A DNA stretch of 64,000 bases, taken from the NCBI GenBank assembly GCA_963585895.1, contig OY757915.1:91144514-91208513 (forward strand), written 5' to 3'. This DNA is from Sepioteuthis lessoniana (lineage: Eukaryota; Mollusca; Cephalopoda; Myopsida; Loliginidae). Below, one piece after another: positions 20,031 through 29,802 of this stretch. Position 1 is the first letter of the stretch, and each line of letters opens with the position of its first letter. Below the pieces are notes generated by a model that saw only the letters and a program-made list of their open reading frames with translations, had not been told where the DNA came from and searched no databases. The translations under genes and the position numbers were made by a program.

Positions 20031-20600
20031 TCATCATTATCATCATCATTACATTGAGGCGTGGTGACCGCATGGATTCTCTCTCTCTCTTTCTCTCTCT
20101 CTCTCTATCTCTCGTCAACTGTTTCTATCGGCCATCACTCTTGAAAGGTCCTCTAGACTGCATCTAGTGTCTGCAAAGAGATGTTTGATGAAAGTTTTTG
20201 CTGGTCTGTCAACATTGGTATTTCCATCAGAAAACACTTATGAATTTGCTTCTCCCAATTCGCCCATCATATTTTGTTTGTCTAGTATGGATCGTTTGTG
20301 TGATGGGGGTAAGTGTCTATACAGTTGCTGCCTTGTGGGGTGCTGCTTTCCGGCTTTTTTTTTTCTGAAGCAGCACAATGCTTTCTAGTGTAGTTTCCAT
20401 CAAGCTTTTTCTCCGAGCGTTTCGTTGGGTCGAAGTGGAGCAACCGTACAGTAGTACTGACACGGTTACAGTTTAGAAGAACTTTTTATTTTATCAGAAA
20501 GATAAGATTTCCATGTTGTCGTTAACCTTTCAATAACTGTTCGTACTTTTCGTATGCGCATGTCGGCATCACTCTCTGAAGATGAGATATTGTTACCATT
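20031..20600 (-). mobile_element. LINE-alpha copy 4, old subfamily
   Basis: Minus strand 20600 to 20466 reads SSSESDADMRIRKVRTVIER and LTTTWKSYLSDKIK, parallel to the consensus SSTEKDIETRLTKAWTAI..IWKSDLTDKMK. The remaining 3' part continues to an ATC-rich tail at 20031-20055, with a (CT)n run at 20078-20114 inside. Frames shift repeatedly. A diverged subfamily. Confidence 0.75.
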
Positions 20601-20780
20601 GAAGTCACCTAAAACAAAAACAAACAAACAACAAAAAAAAAAAAACATGTCTAGAATATAATTTGATTTCAATAAACTAAATTATTAAAATTTTCAGTCG
20701 TATTTTTTCGGGAGTTTGGTTCATAATTTGTTCTCTTTCGAGATATACTTACACTAAAATACTCGTGGATTATTCAATTG

Positions 20781-21548
20781 GTTTGTTTTGTTTTGTTTTA
20801 TGGCATATCAACCATCATAGGTCATTTAATGTCAAATCCTTTTTATACATATGTCAAATATATGATTTCTTAACACATTTTGAAGATAACATTTTCAAAC
20901 AAGCTTGAGCTCAGTTTTTGTACGCAGACAAATGGTTTCACTTAATTTCAAACGATTCAATTTTTTATTAACACACAATTAAACAATTAAACCGCTCCAT
21001 TTCAAACAATTTAGTTCACCATGTCAACAATGTTAAATATATCCAAGTATTGCTATGTATCACAAACAATTCAATTAAACATCAGTCATTTATTTACATA
21101 CAGATGTAAAAACAGTTTTATTTTAAACCACTTAGTTTAGCGTAAGTACGTTTTTTTGTTTACACAAAGTTAAATATAAAACGGTTCTACTTCAACTATT
21201 TCAAATTATTCATTTTAGGATAATTTCACAGTTTTTGTATACACACAGTTAAATGTGAAAACAGTAAAATATCTAATAATTCAGTTTAGCATGAGCATAT
21301 AGTTTAAATGTTTAACAGTTCTATTTGACCAATAAATAGGACCCTATCAAGTGCTACCACTCGGGGCCATTATTGACCTTGAAGTGATGGCAATGAAGAG
21401 GTATTATGCATTCCTCAAAGCTCCAGCATACTGAAGCCTCCCCATCAGATTGTTTTGAGTCATTCAGGACACTTGTTGTGGGGGGGCGTCATACCACTTT
21501 GCAGAGATGTAGTCAGCGTATTCTACAGCCCCAGCTGACTGGGCACTT
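20781..21548 (-). mobile_element. TSE, complete, ~770 bp
   Basis: Tail GGCATATCAACCATCATAGG at the left. Internal repeats include both the TTTAGCATAAG type and the TGGTTTCACTTAATTTC type. 5' blocks TGCTACCACTCGGGGCC, AAGCTCCAGCATACTG, TTCTACAGCCCCAGCTGAC at the right. Longest uninterrupted copy in the window. Confidence 0.8.
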
Positions 21549-21655
21549 GTTCAATTATAAGTAAATTCTGATAAATATGAACATCCTAAATTTTTTCATA
21601 TTGGCCATCTCCTAACCGTCAGGTAACATGACTAAAGACTGCTGACAAATAATTA

Positions 21656-22083
21656 TCTATGGGTCAAATAGAACTGTTTGACCTTTAAACTGTCTATTTC
21701 GGCTAAATTGAATTGTTTGAAATAGAACTGTTTTTACATTTAACTGTGTGTAAACAAATGACTGGTGTTTACTTGAATTGATAGTGCTCCATACTTGGAA
21801 CTATTTAATTTTGTTAACAGACTAAAGTGAACTGTTTGAAATAGAACTGTTTTGCCATTTAACTGTGTTTAAAGAAAAAACTGTACTTATGCTAGACTGA
21901 ATTCTTTAAAATAAAGTGAAATCATTTAACAGCGTGCAAAATAAAAATGGGCTCAGGCTAGTTTTAAAATGTTATCAACAAAATGTATTTAGAAATCACA
22001 TATGTTTAATATTTATTTAAAAAAAGGATTTGGCATTAAATGACCTACAACGAATAATATACCACAAAACCCAGCCAAACCAA
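21656..22083 (+). mobile_element. TSE, 3' half
   Basis: Starts TCTATGGGTCAAATAGAAC, passes about five internal repeats (GAATTGTTTGAAATAGAACT type) and ends at the tail TTTGGCATTAAATGACC. The 5' blocks are missing. It lies head to head with the complete copy on its left. Confidence 0.75.
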
Positions 22084-22089
<6 letters not shown>

Positions 22090-22168
<79 letters not shown>

Positions 22169-22170
22169 TA
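22090..22170. repeat. (TA)n then (TG)n microsatellite
   Basis: Pure TA array followed by a TG array; edge of the SINE-5 composite. Confidence 0.9.
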
Positions 22171-22881
22171 TTCGGTCCAGTTAAACCGGAGTTGGGTGGA
22201 ATTCCACCAGGACAAAAAAACATTCAACAGTGAACATTTAAATTTTCCTGGTACAGAGTGATAATTTCTTTAAGAAAAAAAAAAAACAAAACCGGTTACA
22301 TTAGGATTATAGATTTATTTCCATCTTGTTATTTGTTTTTGATAAAATCAAAAAACACAAAAAAAAATTAACAGGACTTCTTCAGATCTTATGGATAAAA
22401 CAAATGTCTATTCTGATTTATTTTATCCCTAAGATCTGAAGAAGTCCTGCTAATTTTTTTTTCGAGTTTTTTTGATTTTATCAAAAACACATCATCATCA
22501 TCATCATCATCATATCGTGCTGGCAGCACGGATATCCCTGACCCTCTCTCGCCACTCCTCCCTGTCGTTCATCGCCCTAGGTAGGTCTTCAGGACAACAA
22601 CCTGTATCCTCACATAGCTGCTGAATGTACGTTCGTGCTGGTCGTCCTGCTTTTGCGCGGCCGTGTGTGGGGATCCATAAGAGTACATCTCTTATGAGTT
22701 CATCTCTGCTTCTCCAGCAATGTCCTGCATGTCTGGTTCGCCTAACTTGAATAGTTTTCGTGATAGGGGGCAGGTGGCCGTACAGTTGGTGTCTTGTTGG
22801 GTGTTGCTGCCAGGACTTGTTGAGGATTGCACATGGAAATAAATTTATAATCCACATGTGACCGGTTTTGATTTTTTTAAA

Positions 22882-22885
<4 letters not shown>
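22171..22885. mobile_element. SINE-5 composite tail, palindromic, split by LINE-alpha
   Basis: Left piece: GGTCCAGTTAAACCGGAGTT, CCACCAGGACAA, then ACAAAACCGGTTACATTAGG. The core inverted repeat is TTTTTGATAAAATCAAAAA with AACAGGACTTCTTCAGATCT at 22336-22393 against its complement at 22431-22490. After the LINE copy (22491-22829) the outer arm resumes as GGAAATAAATTTATAATCCA and GTGACCGGTTTTG. Homologous pieces occur at 48420-48720 and 49250-49370. Confidence 0.7.
22491..22829 (-). mobile_element. LINE-alpha copy 5, 3' end
   Basis: An uninterrupted minus-strand frame runs from NKSWQQHPTRHQLYGHLPP through RHAGHCWRSRDELIRDVLL to RVRDIRAASTI, then the (ATG)n tail. Only the last ~110 codons are present. 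It lies between the two sides of the palindromic SINE-5 composite. Confidence 0.92.

Positions 22886-22946
<61 letters not shown>
22885..22946. repeat. (TA)n microsatellite
   Basis: Pure TA array separating the composite arm from the SINE-5 tRNA-like head. Confidence 0.9.
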
Positions 22947-22948
<2 letters not shown>

Positions 22949-22998
22949 CGGATGTATGTAAATAACAGTAATTGTGATTCATAACCATTTGAAATTTA

Positions 22999-23158
22999 CT
23001 TCGTAGCTAATGGCTCCTCGTGGCTGAATGGTTAGAAGCTTGGCTTGGCGTTTGAGTCAACCGGACTTTCGATCCCAGCTACGGGAGCTAATGTCTAGCC
23101 ACACTGATGAGTTCTGATAGAACGAAACACATCTGTCTGTGGATGACTATAGAAAGAT
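22999..23158 (+). mobile_element. SINE-5 tRNA-like head
   Basis: Box A TGGCTGAATGG and box B CTTTCGATCCCAGC, followed by GCCACACTGATGAGTTCTGA and CTGTCTGTGGATGACTATA. Related heads lie at 48735-48895 and 49383-49520 on the other strand, each next to (TA)n and the ACCGGTCACA arm. Confidence 0.8.
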
Positions 23159-23164
23159 ATATAT

Positions 23165-23219
23165 ATATATAGTATTTGGCATTAAATGTTCTATAATGGT
23201 TGATATGCCGCCAAACCAC
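23165..23219 (+). mobile_element. TSE or SINE-1 tail fragment
   Basis: TTTGGCATTAAATGTTCTAT followed by GGTTGATATGCCGCC: only the shared stem-loop tail. Confidence 0.65.
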
Positions 23220-23964
23220 AATATTTTATACATTTTTTTAAGACACAGTTCTACTAATCTAAAAAAAAAGTCATGAATAAGCTTCTTTTTTTAAATATTG
23301 TCGTTGTTATTAAAAATAAGGGAAAATATGCTAATTTAACAATAAAAAATGCCGGCAGATATGATATCAGTCAGATACAATCAAACGAGATAATTTTTGA
23401 TGAAATTTTTTCAAAGTCAAAGATCCTATTGCTATTTCATGGGAAAAAGAAATTTAAAAACCCCACCTTTTAAAAACGTGATATCAAAATTTATGTATTA
23501 CTTTTTAGTCTTTTCGTCAACTTCCGACGGTTTTCTTTGAAAATAGAGTTGAAAGTAAAATGAATTTTTTTAAAACATGAATTACCCTTTTGTTTTGTTC
23601 GCTGTCTCCAGTCACTTACTTCCTGTTTTTCGTACCGAGAAAGATAACAATTAAACATTTTTGCACTTTACAGTGTCATGTCAAAACAAAATAATAAACA
23701 GCTTATATCTAACGCCGTGGCGGTGGCCACAGGATGGAAGGTGAAAGGGGACATTTTGATGGTAACTTGATGACAATTTAAATAAACCTTTCCTTTTTTA
23801 AGAGTAAGCTACCGTCTATCAAGTCCTTGAGTTACAGTCAAAAATAAAAAATACCATTTTGTATTAGATCATTATGCTAATCCATGATTAGTCTAATTGG
23901 TTCTGAGATTAATAATCACTTTGCAGGTATCATATGTATTTACCAAACTGCTCCATCTCTAGCT
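23220..23964. other. no gene recognised
   Basis: AT-rich. A 66-codon frame at 23273-23473 has no recognisable family, and I do not call it a gene. Confidence 0.4.
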
Positions 23965-24330
23965 TGCCTAGTCGGCTGGGGCAGTAGTGGGGTCAGAGGC
24001 CCCCAATGAGTGTCCTAGATATAATACTAAACAATCTCATGGGGAGGCCCCTTCATTGCCATCGTTCCCAGGTCCACTCTGGCACGAAGTGGTAGTACCT
24101 GATAGGGTCCTCTCTACAGGTCAAATAGAACTAAACTGTGTACTTATGCTAAACTGAATTGTTTGAAATAGAACTGTTTTGACATTTAACTGTGTGTAAA
24201 TATATGCTAATATTAAACTGAATTGTTTTAAATAGAACTGTTTATATGTATAAAAATGGGTTTGGCCTTAAATAGCCTACAATGTTTGATGTGCCATAAG
24301 ACCAAACCAAACCATTCCAAACCAAACCAA
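23965..24330 (+). mobile_element. TSE, complete short form
   Basis: 5' TTGCCTAGTCGGCTGGGGC, then GAGTGTCCTAGATAT, CAGGTCCACTCTGGCACG and AGCACC-type blocks, two internal repeats, and the tail GGCCTTAAATAGCC with GTGCCATAAGACCAAACC. About 365 bp: fewer internal repeats than the 640-770 bp copies. Confidence 0.8.
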
Positions 24331-24344
24331 ATCCGTCTCTTGCT

Positions 24345-24580
24345 GGATGCGATAAAAGATAGGTTTTAAGTGGAGTAAAGCTGGTTTGAATTCAGGATTT
24401 TTGCTTTCTAGTGACCTTACTAAGACTTAATAACATGCTCTCCCTTACTCTTTAGCAATATTTGGGAAGAGTAGACGGGTTAACGCCTTTCTCAAGGAGT
24501 TGAATCGCAAAGAAACTTATACAGAATTGAGAAATCATGTCGCCGATTTCATATCCTTAGACGATGACCATTAAGCAAAT
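24345..24580 (-). mobile_element. SINE-2, old copy
   Basis: Minus strand matches the whole SINE-2 length with many differences: GGTTTGAATTCAGGATTTT, AACGCCTTTCTCAAGG, ATGTCGCCGATTTCAT, CGATGACCATTAAGCA. Confidence 0.65.
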
Positions 24581-24639
24581 CTAAAGACTGGGTGAAACAT
24601 TTCTACTCCATGTGTACTTTGCATTGCTACTCAACTGCT

Positions 24640-25342
24640 ATCCTGTCCAGTGACCGGGGATTGTAGACTATGCCGACAGCATCTCCGCTGGGGGAGGGTA
24701 AGACTGTCTTCAATGAGTGTCGTAGATATGAAACTAAGTTGGATCTTAGTTTTGGGGAATGTTGAGTACCCTTTCATTGTCATTCTTCACAGGTCCACTA
24801 TGACCTGGATTTGTCGTACTTGTTAGGGTCCTAACTATGGGTCAAATAAGACTGTAATCGAGGGCTCCCCGAAAGCTTCCTTTTCAATATCTACTACACC
24901 GAAAGGGTGCTAGTCCTTTCCCTGGATTGCTCCACTTTACCCTTGAAATGTACCTTATAATGCTGAATGTTAAGCGAGGGGTATCAAGTACCATTTTTTG
25001 AGTCTCTGTTATAATTCCACCTGGGATTGAACCCCAGTCTCCCGGCCCATTGGCGAACATTCTACCACTAGGCCAATGAACTGGTATGGGTCAAATATAA
25101 CTGTTTAATCATTTAACTCTGTGCAAGCAAACGATTGATGTTTAATTGAATTGTTAGTGTTACATAGCAATACTTGAAACCATTTAACTAAGTGCAAACA
25201 AAAGAGCTCTGGCACTTTAAAATCTTACCTACAAACTATTCGTTTGCAGATTTTATCTATTTGTTTATGAATAAAGGAGATTTGGCATTAAAAACTTACA
25301 AGGATTGATAGGCCATAAAATCCAACCAACAAACCAACCAAC
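24640..25342 (+). mobile_element. TSE, complete, split by SINE-3
   Basis: 5' blocks (GGGGATTGTAGACTATGCCG, GAGTGTCGTAGATATG, CAGGTCCACTATGACC) lead to CTATGGGTCAAATA. Then SINE-3 intervenes and the element resumes at 25086 with ATGGGTCAAATATAACTG, internal repeats and the tail TTTGGCATTAAAAACTTACA. Confidence 0.78.
24855..25085 (-). mobile_element. SINE-3 in TSE, 18-bp TSD
   Basis: Complete minus-strand SINE-3 (GGGATTGAACCCCAG box B, ACTAGGCCAATGAACTGG head). ATGGGTCAAATAAGACTG at 24837-24854 and ATGGGTCAAATATAACTG at 25086-25103 differ at two positions, a duplicated piece of the TSE target. Confidence 0.92.
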
Positions 25343-25499
25343 TTACAAAATAAACTGCTGTCTTTAAGAATGCATAGAAAATGATGCATTGTGGGCAAAA
25401 TGCTTTATCTTCTACTACTCTGCTACCAACAACCGCCGTTGACATTAGGGACAAATAGAATAGTATACATTACTTTTAGAACAATCTTCTTTCGATAGC

Positions 25500-25986
25500 T
25501 AGCTCTGTCACTAATTGTATCCTCTGCAAAGGGGTAACTTTCCTCCGCACACAAAAAATAGATATTAAAAGGCTTTATGGATTTCAGAGTATACTGCATC
25601 TGATGATGAAACTCAGTTCTGGAGATCTGAGGAGTATGGAGTACTCCTTCATTTCCATTTCTCCCAAGTCCACTCTGTCTTTAAGGGGGTGTACCTAGTA
25701 GGGTCATAAATAGAACTGTAAAAAAATTATTCGTATTAGATTGGAATTAATATATATAAATTATTAGTATTAAAGAGAGAGTTTGAAGCCATGCAACTGT
25801 GTGAAACTTAGTTTGGTTTGATTTGGTTTGGTTTTAGGACATATCAACTATTGTAAGTTATTTAATGCTAAATCGTCTTTATACATATATATTAAATATA
25901 TGTGATTTGGTTTGGGTGGGCTTTATGACCTATCAACGATTGAACGTTATTTAACTCCAAATCATCTTTATACGTGTTCGCCAATG
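25500..25986. mobile_element. TSE fragments, two orientations
   Basis: 25500-25810 (+) holds degenerate 5' blocks (TCCTCTGCAAAGGGGTAA, AGTCCACTCTGTC, ACCTAGTAGGGTC). 25812-25975 (-) holds two consecutive shared tails (GGACATATCAACTATTGTAA, TGACCTATCAACGATTGAAC) ending CAAATCATCTTTATAC. Confidence 0.65.
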
Positions 25987-26664
25987 TGTTGTATAGCCGC
26001 ATACATATACAAATATATGCGGAACATAATCAAACATAATGACGAACTTCAATGAACGAACGAACACGCTTCTTTATAAAAATATAATCTCTCATACTTT
26101 ATTCTCGAAAGGGTTGATGTTGGTTGTGTGTGAGAGGTGAGTTGGAGACGGGGACAGACTGCAACTTATAGACCCAAAGTTCTTCTGACCATAGCAGCAC
26201 TTCTTTAACATTCTGGCTGGCCTGCTCAACCGTGGGTCACTGAGGGCCGCAAGCTGATTCTCACGCTGGCATCTTGTCCACAACTGACTCCAACTGCAAC
26301 TCGAACTGACCCAAGCCGTCTGTGGCACCTGGTTATATAATTGTCTCACGTTCACCTGCTTCTGGTGTTCCTCCGCTTATTTACTCAGGCTCAGGTGCAT
26401 CCCTTGATTGACGGCTCAGTCAAAGGTCAATATATAACAAATGGTCCGAGAGACCGGGGTTTAGTCCCAGGTCGAGTCATACTAAGGACTCAAAAATGGT
26501 ACTTGATACTGCCTTGCTTAACACTCAGCATTATAAGGTAAGGATCAAGGGTAAAATGAAGCAATCCAGAGAAAGGAGTAGTGCCCTCTCTACTCCTCAG
26601 TGTAGTAGCTACTGAAAAGGGAGCCTTCAGGTCGCCCTCGACTACAGTCGCCAACTTTACATTT
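25976..26664 (+). mobile_element. SINE-3 split by an LTR-A solo LTR
   Basis: The head phrase GTGTTCGCCAATG ends at 25986 and the element resumes at 26440 with AATGGTCCGAGAGACC. Box B-like GGGTTTAGTCCCAGG, body and tail GTCGCCAACTTTAC follow to about 26664. AATG is present on both sides of the solo LTR. Confidence 0.85.
25987..26439 (-). mobile_element. LTR-A solo LTR, 453 bp
   Basis: Plus-strand ends TGTTGTATAGCCG and AATATATAACA; duplication AATG at 25983-25986 and 26440-26443. Minus-strand order: TATA-like GGTTATATAAT complement near 26330, AATAAAG complement near 26100. Contains no coding region. The 87-codon frame inside is not a gene. Confidence 0.88.
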
Positions 26665-26905
26665 GCTATATATATGATTTGGTTTAGTTGGGTTTTATGG
26701 CATATCAACCACTGTACGTTATTTAATGCTAAATTCTATTTATACAATGTATACAATTTATTCGATGCATACGATATATGAACACATTTTATTGATACCA
26801 TTTCTAAAAAAAAAAAAACTGGTTTCAAGCATTTCTATCTAATACAAATAATTCTATTCACTTTTGATCATTTCTTTTGCACTAAGTTAAATGGTTTCAA
26901 GTAAA

Positions 26906-27397
26906 GCTATCGGTCATATGGAAATCAGACCTGACCGATAAAATGGAACGCAGTTTCTTTCAAGCAGCGGTCGTGTCGATACTGCTGTATGGATGCACCA
27001 CCTGGACGCTAACATAACGGCTCGAAAAGAAGCAAGACGGCAACTATACAAGGATGTTGCAAGCAATATTAAACAAGTCCTGGCGACAACACCCCACAAA
27101 GCACCAACTATACAGCCACCTGCCTCCATCACGAAAACTATCCAAGTTAGACGAACTAGGCACGCAGGACACTACTGGAGGAGCAGGGACGAGCTCATAA
27201 GTGATGTACTCCTATGGACCCCCACTTATGGCCGAGCAAAAGCAGGACGACCAGCTCGAACATACATACAGCAGCTATGTGAAGATACGGGATGTAGTCC
27301 AGAAGACCTGCCGGAGGCGATGAACGATAGGGAAAAGTGGCGAGAGAGGGTCAGGGATACCCGTGCGGGCGGCACGACATGATGATGATGATGATGA
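26906..27397 (+). mobile_element. LINE-alpha copy 6, 3' end
   Basis: From GGAAATCAGACCTGACCG through LLYGCTTWTLT, a stop and a shift, then the frame KTIQVRRTRHAGHYWRSRDE to RVRDTRAGGTT and the (ATG)n tail. 5'-truncated just before the WKSDLTD region. Confidence 0.9.
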
Positions 27398-27549
27398 TTG
27401 CCATATAACAGTAACAATTTAACATCAGTCGTTTGTTTGCTCACACCTAAATGGATATACAGATATTGTTTTTAAGTGAATAATTTGTAGGTAATTTACT
27501 TTTTAAATGACTTATCAGTAATTTATTTGCTCACTAGTATTGCTATTGT

Positions 27550-27677
27550 CGGCACCTCTGGTGGTGTAATGGTTAGCAAGCTCGACTAGCCAACCTACAC
27601 GAGTGAGTTCGAGTCTCATTGGGTGCCCCTTTCATATGGCCTTGTGCCACATCTAAGCAAAAAGCTTTGTAAATTAC
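27550..27677 (+). mobile_element. SINE-4, full length with perfect 18-bp TSD
   Basis: Head GGCACCTCTGGTGGTGTAAT, box A TGGTGTAATGG, box B GAGTTCGAGTCTCAT, then GGCCTTGTGCCACATC and the AGCAAAAAGCT hairpin region. CACTAGTATTGCTATTGT is repeated exactly at 27532-27549 and 27678-27695, a piece of the TSE target. At 128 bp this is the cleanest insertion in the window. Confidence 0.97.
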
Positions 27678-27853
27678 CACTAGTATTGCTATTGTTTATA
27701 CACAATTAAATGGTTTCATTTATTGCTATCTATTACTAATAATTCTATTCAGTATTAATCATTTGTTTAGACACACAGTAAAATGGTTGCAAGTATTGCT
27801 ATTCAATGTTAATTCTTCAATTTAACTCAATACTTTTATTTGCACACAGTTAA

Positions 27854-28089
27854 GTTTGGTTTGGTTTCTTTGTTTAATGGCATATCAACCTTTGTAGGTT
27901 GATATGCCAAAGCCATAGTTCTAGAAGAACGGTATTGGTACTATTTAACCAATAGCTGGGAAGATAATGGGGCGTTTATACCTTTCCCAAGGGTATTTAT
28001 CCGAAAATGAACGTAATAGCATGACTGGAGTTCGAACTCGCTTACAACGATTCCGCGGTCCATCGATTTAACCATTACACTACGAGGAT
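27854..28089 (-). mobile_element. SINE-1, full length
   Basis: Complete minus-strand copy: head side CCTCGTAGTGTAATGG, box B region GCGAGTTCGAACTCCAGTC, body ACCCTTGGGAAAGG. The tail hairpin here is a perfect 12-bp stem (27879-27890 with 27897-27908). Confidence 0.9.
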
Positions 28090-28194
28090 TATTTTTTTTT
28101 CAAAAGAATATCAAAGATATTTATATTATCATCTAATTATAAAAAAAACACAAGTGTAGCATTCTGTGTGTACATCTGTGTGTTTGTATACATA

Positions 28195-28735
28195 ATATTT
28201 AAGAAAGAAAGAAAGAAAGAATGGAAGGTGAGACCTCTGACGTTTTTTGTTGTTATCTTCAAAGAAAGAAAAAAAAATAAAATGAAAAAGAAAGAGCGAA
28301 TTCTGTGATTTGTGGCTTGCAACATCGAAAGAGAAAGGAAAAGAAAACAGACTAGTTGTCAAGTTAGCAGCCGTAACAGCAGGCTGACTTGAGGACGAAA
28401 AAGAAAGAAAGAAAGAAAGAATGAAAGAAAGAAAAAAAGAACGAAGGTAAATCTCTGCTGTTTTTGTTATAATCTTTAAAGAAAAAGAAATTAAAGTGAA
28501 AAAGAAAGAATGAAATAAGAAAATGAAAAGAAGGACGAAAGAACGAAAGAACGAAAAGTGAGATCACTGATGTTTTTTGTTGTAATCTTTTAAGACAGAA
28601 AAAATGAAAGTAAAAAAGAAAGAAAGAAAGAAAGAACGAATGAACGAATCATGTGATTTGTGGCTTGCCATATCGAAAGAGAAAGGAAAAGAAAGCAGAT
28701 AAGTTGTCGGGAAAGCAGGCTGACGTCACAACGGA
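28195..28735. repeat. (GAAA)n-rich tandem array, unit ~180 bp
   Basis: Three degenerate units, roughly 28200-28395, 28396-28550 and 28551-28735. Each has GAAAGAA runs, a TGACGTTTTTTGTTGT-type phrase and CTTTAAAGAAA-type phrase. Units 1 and 3 also share TGTGATTTGTGGCTTGC and ATCGAAAGAGAAAGGAAAAG, missing from unit 2. Not coding. Confidence 0.75.
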
Positions 28736-28908
28736 TCGGTTTCTTCTGTTTTTGAGTTCGTCTACTTGGCTATGTATCTTTTGAATCTATATTAACAGTA
28801 ACAAGGAAGAGAGAGAAAGAGAGAGAAAGTGAGAGAGTCTCCATTTGTTAACGACACAGTTTGATTTTTCAGATAATTTGAAGCTTGCAACATGAATTAT
28901 TTTTATTA

Positions 28909-29146
28909 AAATCATCATCATCATAATCATGTCGTGCTGCTAGCACGGATATCCCTGACCCTCTCTCGCCACTTCTCCCTATTGTTCATCGCCTCTGGTA
29001 GGTCTTCAGGGTTACATCCCGTATCCTCACATAGCTGCTGAATGAATGTTCGAGCTGGTCATCCTGCTTTTGCCCGGCCATATGTGGGGGTCCATAGGAG
29101 TACATCACTTATGAGCTCGTCCCTGCTTCTCCAGCAGTGTCCTGCA
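28909..29146 (-). mobile_element. LINE-alpha copy 7, 3' end
   Basis: CATCATCATAATCAT tail, GTGCTGCTAGCACGG, then minus-strand codons for the RxRDIRA terminus back to WRSRDELISDVLL and GHCW. About 235 bp of the 3' end only. Confidence 0.9.
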
Positions 29147-29189
29147 TATTTATTAAAAAAACATACAATTAAAATTTGGATTATAAAAA

Positions 29190-29609
29190 TGACTGTCTGA
29201 TTGAATTGTTAGTGATACAGAATTGACTGTGTGTAAACAAATGACTGTCTGATTGAATTGTTAGTGATACAGAATTGACTGTGTGTAAACAAATGACTGT
29301 CTGATTGAATTTTCAGTGATACAGAATTGACTGTGTGTAAACAAATGACTGTCTGATTGAATTATCAGTGATACAGAATTGACTGTGTGTAAACAAATGA
29401 CTGTCTGATTGAATTGTTAGTGATACAGAATTGACTGTGTGTAAACAAGTGACTGTCTGATTGAATTGTTAGTGATACAGAATTGACTGTGTGTAAACAA
29501 ATGACTGTCTGATTGAATTGTTAGTGATACAGAATTGACTGTGTGTAAACAAATGACTGTCTGATTGAATTGTCAGTGATACAGAATTGACTGTGTGTAA
29601 ACAAATGAC
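29190..29609. repeat. 52-bp minisatellite, 8 copies
   Basis: GACTGTCTGATTGAATTGT starts at 29191 and recurs every 52 bp (29243, 29295, 29347, 29399, 29451, 29503, 29555). Copies differ by one or two bases. Each unit contains GACTGTGTGTAAACAAATG, the phrase found in TSE internal repeats, so the array has expanded from a TSE. It is not a CRISPR: there are no unique spacers. Confidence 0.95.
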
Positions 29610-29756
29610 TAATGTTTAATTGAAATTTTGATTATCCATAGCAATACTCGGAAACATTAAACTGTGTGCAAATAAATGATTAATAATAAATAGAATTGTT
29701 CGTATTAGATAGAAATAAGTGAAACCATTTAACTCGGTGGAAAAAATAATCACGTT
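29610..29756 (+). mobile_element. TSE internal repeats
   Basis: ATTAAACTGTGTGCAAATAA, AATAGAATTGTTCGTATTAG and CCATTTAACTCGGTGG are two more TSE units, out of phase with the minisatellite. Confidence 0.65.
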
Positions 29757-29801
<45 letters not shown>

Positions 29802-29802
29802 G

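Larger units (their letters stand above)
26684..27850 (-). mobile_element. TSE, long copy with LINE-alpha and SINE-4 inside
   Basis: The tail at the left (GGCATATCAACCACTGTACG) is followed by internal repeats to 26905, resuming at 27398 with more internal repeats (ATTGCTATCTATTACTAATA, CACACAGTAAAATGG) to 27850. The 5' blocks are not seen. Two younger insertions account for about 620 bp of its length. Confidence 0.72.

Noticed and set aside
29190-29609. CRISPR-like regular array
   Set aside because: Whole units repeat without unique spacers, in a eukaryotic repeat context; it is a minisatellite.
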